A program made the position numbers and the translations under genes. A stretch of 64,000 nt of DNA. It comes from Odontocerum albicorne (taxonomy: Eukaryota > Arthropoda > Insecta > Trichoptera > Odontoceridae). The notes under the pieces were generated by a model. The model made no database searches and was not told the DNA's origin. It saw only the letters and a program-made list of their open reading frames with translations. Location of the stretch: the NCBI GenBank assembly GCA_949825065.1, contig OX463844.1:25577078-25641077 (forward strand), given 5' to 3'. This document shows, piece by piece, positions 59,251 to 64,000 of this stretch (positions are counted from its first letter, which is position 1; each line of letters begins with the position of its first letter).

Positions 59251-60154
59251 CTACCTTGATCAAAAAGTTTTAGGACTTTATTCATAAAATCGAAAATACA
59301 AGTTTATTCATCAAAATCGATATGGTCCCCTTCAAAGTACTCCCCATCGACTGCAACGCACTTACGCCAGCGCTTGATCCAATCCTCGAAACACCGCTGG
59401 TACTCAATTTTCGGTATGTCTATCAGAGCCGTCTTCGATTTTTTCATGACATCCTCTCGGGTGCTGTAACGCGTTCCGCGAATCGGTTTTTTAAGTCGGT
59501 TGAACAGGAAAAAGTCGCAGGGAGCCAGATCAGGTGAATTCAAAGGCTGCTGGATAGTAGTCGTGTTGTTTTTGGTCAAAAACTCATGGAAATCATGTCT
59601 TTCGCGATTTCAACGCGGTCCTTTTATTGCATGAAATTAAGGTCTTTCGGCACCAGTTTTGCAGCGACACGTCTGAGGCCCAAATCACTAACCAAAATGT
59701 CTTGAGCGGATCCATAAACGATGTTCAAGTCCTCTGCCAGCTCTCTGATGGTCAATTTGCGGTTTTCGGCCCACATTTCTTTGATTTTATCGATGTTTTC
59801 ATCGGTTTTCGACTGCCACTGCGTTCGTCACCCTCGACCGACTCACGACCACTGCTGAAGCGCTCGTGCCACCAAAAAACACTTCTCCAACATTACCAAG
59901 GTCTGCGGACCGTTAAATCCGTTTTTCACACAAAATTTAATGCGAACTCGTTGATGCCATTTTCAAACTTGTAAAAAATCGAAAACACGCACAAAGGTAG
60001 ATGTACTCAGTACAGCGTAACTTTTACAAATGTCAAGCTATGACGCTGAAATTTGGAGGGAAGTGTCAATGATAGATGTGGTAACCTGACATTCCAATCG
60101 GGTGACTGACAGCGCCACACGGTGGCCGGTCCTAAAACTTTTTAATCTAGGTAG
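59251..60154 (-). mobile_element. mariner element with internal deletion
   Basis: Ends ctaccttgatcaaaaagttt and its near-complement aactttttaatctaggtag, with TA on both sides (59249-59250, 60155-60156). It is 904 bp against about 1.3 kb for full mariners. The missing part is the middle of the transposase. Confidence 0.92.
59304..59974 (-). pseudogene. mariner transposase (SETMAR-like type), internally deleted
   Basis: N-terminal half at 59640-59974: ENIDKIKEMWAENRKL, TIRELAEDLN.VYGS.QDI and VAAKLVPKDLNF (with shifts). Then the frame jumps to MTKNNTTTIQQPLNSPDLAP, CDFFLFNRLKKPIRGTRYST, CFEDWIKRWRKCVAVDGEYF, EGDHIDFDE. The first two catalytic aspartates (the GDETW and HDNAP boxes) are deleted. 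The third (APCDFF) remains. Confidence 0.9.
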
Positions 60155-60339
60155 TATATACTAAAATATATAGATTTACCGTATCACAATTTTTAAGAGT
60201 GACTAACAGAAAACTCGTTTCATTAACTAATATTTATATGTTTTATTTGAACTAATATCTGCAAAATAGATCCAACCTACGCAACACATTTAAATAATAA
60301 ATCTAAAATATCGAAGAAGAATCTTCATCCATGTACATG

Positions 60340-60500
60340 ATAACTTAAGTAGCCTAGGTGGTGTGACACTTGTGTTCCAGTCTGGGGATTACTGGTTTGA
60401 TTCTCGTTGTAACTCTTTTTTTAAGGATTTTCTTGTTTTCACTAGGTCTCTATAATATTTTCTGCTTGGCTGGAAGATATTATCAAATTTACAATGAACG
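60340..60500 (+). repeat. tRNA-derived SINE (SINE-1), decayed
   Basis: Head agtagcctaggtggtgtgac, box B-like ctggtttgattctcgttg. Tail ttctgcttggctggaagata. Confidence 0.6.
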
Positions 60501-60534
60501 TGAAATATAATATTGTATAATATTTATAGTTGAG

Positions 60535-61195
60535 GGATTAACACTGTGAAGGTTCAAAGACCTTGTAATTTGTTTAATCAAACACTGCTTATTCCACTTT
60601 ATATACCGGAATAACCCTACAGGTTTCAAGGTTTGCTTTTCATTATTAGGAGAGCACGAACAAGACTGAATTATGTTTGAAATGGTACTGACATACACGT
60701 TTCTAACGGTAACAATTCGGATTGGGGATTATGGGTGAAGGGAGGCAGGAGACAACTTCAGCAAGCAGCGGTGAGCTCTTGCGAATATATAGATTTGCCA
60801 GATGTTACCAAATTCTCGCATATCAGTAGTAACGAAAATAAATTGGACACATTAGATGCCCTAGAAATATCCAAGTCCGTGTATTTGGATGAATATCTGG
60901 CAAAATGTATACATTCTCAAGCTCTCACCGCTGCTTGCTGCAGTTGTCCCCTGCCTCCCTTCACCCACGATTCCTAACCCGAACTATCACCACTGCTTGC
61001 TGCAGTTGTCCCCTGCCTACCCCCACCCACGATTCCTAACCCGAACTTTTATCGTTAGAAGCGTGTATGTCGGTACCAGTTCCAACTTAATTCAGTCTTG
61101 TTTGTGCTCCCCTGATGATGAGGGGAAAACCTTGAAACCAGTAGCGTGATACCATTATATAAAGTGGAATAAATGGTGTTTGATTAAACTAATTA
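60535..61195. mobile_element. Penelope family-2 foldback with ORF fragment
   Basis: A minus-oriented tail (tcaaacactgcttattccac at about 60581, then ccctacaggtttcaaggttt) and a plus-oriented tail (61085-61185, ending gtggaataaatggtgtttga) face each other. Between them the plus strand reads NKLDTLDALEISKSVYLDEYL (60840-60900), which resembles the C-terminal piece of Penelope ORFs. A direct duplication of about 66 bp (tgcttgctgcagttgtccc) lies at 60934-61045. Confidence 0.75.
61105..61150 (+). ncRNA. Hammerhead-like motif, Penelope family 2, core intact
   Basis: Order: CTCCC (stem I side), CTGATGA (61113-61119), T, GAGG-GGAAAA-CCTT (stem II, one G-U pair), GAAAC (61135-61139), then CAGTAGCG, where other copies have CGGTAGGG. 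The core is perfect but stem III (ACCGGT in sisters, ACCAGT here) and stem I are mutated, so activity is doubtful. Confidence 0.55.
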
Positions 61196-61334
61196 CTATG
61201 AAATATAATAATATACGAGTATAATAAGGATTTTATCATTCAGTCTAAAATAACCTCACCTTACATATAAGTAAAAAAATGTGGAGAAAATATCGAATAA
61301 TAATATTGCATCCATGCCCATGACGACATCAATG

Positions 61335-61500
61335 TCTACGACATCTGTTGGCATGAGACCGGTTTTTCATCCTGAGGGTTACGGGATGGATTCCTTTTGG
61401 AAGCCATTTTTTATAATAGTTTCAGTCTAGATTTCACATAAGGCCTCTTGAACATCTATCTGGTTTATAGGAAGTAATTACCTTGTTAGCAATGAAAAAA
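61335..61500 (+). repeat. tRNA-derived SINE (SINE-1), strongly decayed
   Basis: Head ttggcatgagaccggttttt and catcctgagggttacgggat, then attcctttt for box B. Tail tctggtttataggaagtaat. Recognised only by order and spacing. Confidence 0.4.
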
Positions 61501-64000
61501 CAATATATGTTAATAATATCTTATAGAGAAATAAATAATTCTCGCCGTTTATATCATATATTATGTGGGTTATAGTATAGTACCATGGAAACCAAAATAC
61601 TTATTAGTTGATATGTGTCATATTTGAAAAATAAATATGGTTGAAACATGTTTGGAAAAAATATTTTTATCGATGTATTTTTGGGTCTCTGAATATAATT
61701 TTTGGTACAGTACTAAATTTAATTAATTATAAGTAATGCTAGAAGTTACAAATATATATATTTTTTTATAACATCTTTATCTCATTGAAATAACAATTTT
61801 TAGCTTTGAAACGTAATCCTCGTTGCCAGGTTCGTCTTTTCCCCCCCTTACAAATATACTTTTCTTCTTATTTAGGAATGGTGGAGAGCCCTTTCAGCGG
61901 CAAAAACAATCCTCTACTCTCCTCCTCTACCTCTATTACTTTAAAATTCTCGCTTATCGCATTAAATTATTTCTTCTTGCTTTAACAATAACATCATATA
62001 GTGAGGAGATACCGAAGACGCTTCTACAAAAACAAAAATAAACCACTTAACACAACAAAAAAGGATCGCCAAAGCTCCCTTGCTCTCAATACATCTTTAT
62101 TTTTCTTTTCTTATTTGATAGTTGTAACTTTTTGATATAATTATAAGACATACAATTACGGCAATGAACTACAAACATATTTTCAAAATGTATAGAATCT
62201 GTTCATTAACTTTCATCTTTACTGACGGGTTATTGCTGGTATATAATAGAAAATACATGAAAAAAATTCAGCCGGTGAAATGTAAGAAAACTTGTCTATT
62301 ATTCAATTTTGATTGTATCCAAAAGTTTGAAACAATCTCACATTACAAACAACTAGAATAAAAAGCTAGAAAAATACACCGGAGAAACATGTGTTGGGAT
62401 AGGCTTCCACTGGACTGGAATACCGTATTCCAGAGAGTCCAAGACATACTCTCAGGAATGCCGTAGCAGTTCGGCAAAAATCTTATTTTATCTACATTTT
62501 CAACTTATCTGGAGAGAAGATGAAAATGTAGATGAAACAAGGTATACAAACTTACAAAACGACATCTAAAAAGATTTATACAACACTAAAAATAAATATC
62601 ATGGTAAAATAAAAAACTATTAGAATATTCATCAAATTTATAAACATGTAGAACTGCCTTGATGTATATTTCCAATAGTAAATGTATGCTAAGCATAAAC
62701 ACCTACCCATTGTGGTATTAAAGGAATGAACCCGATTCCATGGCCAATGAAGCCACTGAAAACAGTATAAATCTTTCCATATTTTTGCGGTTTTGTTTCT
62801 TGTGTATGAAATTATTTAAATAGTCAAACTAAATGAGGTTTTGTGGCCTTGTTTCTTGTGTATGATCTTATTTAAAAAAGTCAAACTAAATGGGGCTCTG
62901 AATTGAAAATAAAAGAAAAACATTATAAAACATTGCAACCGAAAGAAGTCGTTGGTTTTGTTATATACGAGTAATATATCCCTAGACAAACATTTAACAT
63001 TTGTGATATAAAGAACGTGTATTGAACATTCTTCCACAGTGGAACATTTGACGAAAATCCAACTTTTAAATTTTTCCATATGTCATGTGGCTTTAACCAG
63101 GAAATGTTGAATCGTATATTCTTTGATGCACGCTACACACACACACACGCTCACAAAATTCTCCGAGTGGTTGCGTCATCAGTCAGGGGGTATGCGTTAT
63201 CAGTCATGGGTGTAAGTATTTTTCTAAAAATAACATCCCATTTCTTGTTGTATATCTTGCTAGTAAACTCTTTTTCGATAAAAAAATATGTGTTACGGTT
63301 TTTTTGGGTTTCTGTAATTTAAGAGAGTTAATTTGTACCTCGAAGTTTTCCAACAAGTGAAATAAAAACTCTTCTTAACTCATTTGTTGTATCACAACTA
63401 GATTATAATAATTCTAGGCTGCCTGATCCGCAAATTTCGAGATTCCAGCCGCATTTTAATGCAGTGCTAAGCTGATATCTGGTAGTCATAAATATTGTCT
63501 TATGAGTCAAATTCTAAAATGTCCACATTGGCTCAAGTGTTGCGAACGGATATATTTCAAACTTTGTCTCTTTGTGAGCTCCTTAATTGGATATCTCCAT
63601 TATATAATACCTTTCCAATTTATGTCTGAGAGATGTTCAGTTGGAAAAGAGTAGAGCTTTGAAGTCGATTTCATCCTTATTAAATAAATGGATTATTCGG
63701 AATCAATTAGTCTTATTGTCAAAGTTGGAAGAAAAAAAAGTGATGCATGGCGGAATAAGGAAATTAACAAATGCGTGAAATAGAAAAATACAGGATGGCT
63801 ACAATTTATTTATGCAAGAACAGTATAAATTAATAAAACAATGAACTAAAGACTGGAGAATAAAAATGGGATTAGCCAAGAAGAATGGCTAATGGAAAGC
63901 GTCAGGTTGTGATGAAGTGAGTACATAACTAATAGTATGTAGGAGTGAGTGAATGGTTGAAGGGCTGAGACAATTTTTTAAACAAAAATAGATTATCTGA
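61501..64000. other. AT-rich right end, no gene recognised
   Basis: A 56-bp imperfect tandem duplication lies at 62787-62895 (tttcttgtgtatga, tcaaactaaatg). A short stretch at 62385-62470 (WDRLPLDWNTVFQRVQDILS) might be a LINE or retroelement relic. Small frames at 61823, 62164, 62816 and 63080 carry no known motif. Confidence 0.4.

Overview
This is a 64 kb stretch of AT-rich eukaryotic DNA, almost certainly from an arthropod and most likely an insect. The evidence is spliced host exons, many Tc1/mariner, hAT and Tigger elements, degraded LINEs, Penelope-like elements, tRNA-derived SINEs and many tandem repeats. There is no bacterial-style operon or virus-like gene cluster. I cannot name the species. 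The only host gene I recognise is the 5' end of a STRAD (STE20-related adaptor pseudokinase) gene, on the minus strand at the left edge. Everything to its right is repeat-dominated intergenic or intronic DNA.

Layout. 0.5-1.05 kb: two STRAD exons. 1.3-3.4 kb: a hAT-type element split by a 1.25 kb Tc1-like element. 3.4-12.9 kb: AT-rich DNA with small duplications, a LINE tail, a 23-bp minisatellite, a Penelope-like fragment with hammerhead-ribozyme-like ends, and SINEs. 13.4 kb: a hAT transposase relic. 14.5-15.75 kb: an uninterrupted (CA)617 array. 16-19.2 kb: a Tigger/pogo element with a nearly intact mariner inside it. 19.4-35 kb: Penelope tails, two small hAT elements, SINEs, LINE tails, minisatellites and a decayed IS630/mariner-type element (33.8-35.05 kb). 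35.5-36.3 kb: a Penelope foldback. 36.5-37.8 kb: an 11-copy 118-bp satellite with three-unit higher-order structure. 38.4-39.7 kb: two LINE 3' ends in tail-to-tail orientation. 41.5-48.9 kb: a duplication of order A-B-A-X-B. 49.26-57.63 kb: a giant inverted repeat, one arm of which is split by a 1.6 kb LINE insertion with an 8-bp target duplication. 59.25-60.15 kb: an internally deleted mariner. 60.5-61.2 kb: another Penelope foldback. 61.5-64 kb: little that is recognisable.

Most elements are dead: internal stops, frameshifts and truncations are the rule. The best-preserved coding sequences are the mariner transposase (two stops), the LINE reverse transcriptase at 54.04-55.6 kb (one stop) and the STRAD exons. 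The most interesting signals are: (1) the 8-mer TACGAGTA/TACTCGTA occurs about 22 times, and two alignments of local paralogous repeats show it arising as a clean 6-bp gain at a TA, resembling a transposon excision footprint; (2) hammerhead-like motifs occur in two Penelope families arranged as foldbacks; (3) the large palindrome; (4) the higher-order satellite; (5) a SINE family shares its 3' tail with LINE copies in the same window.
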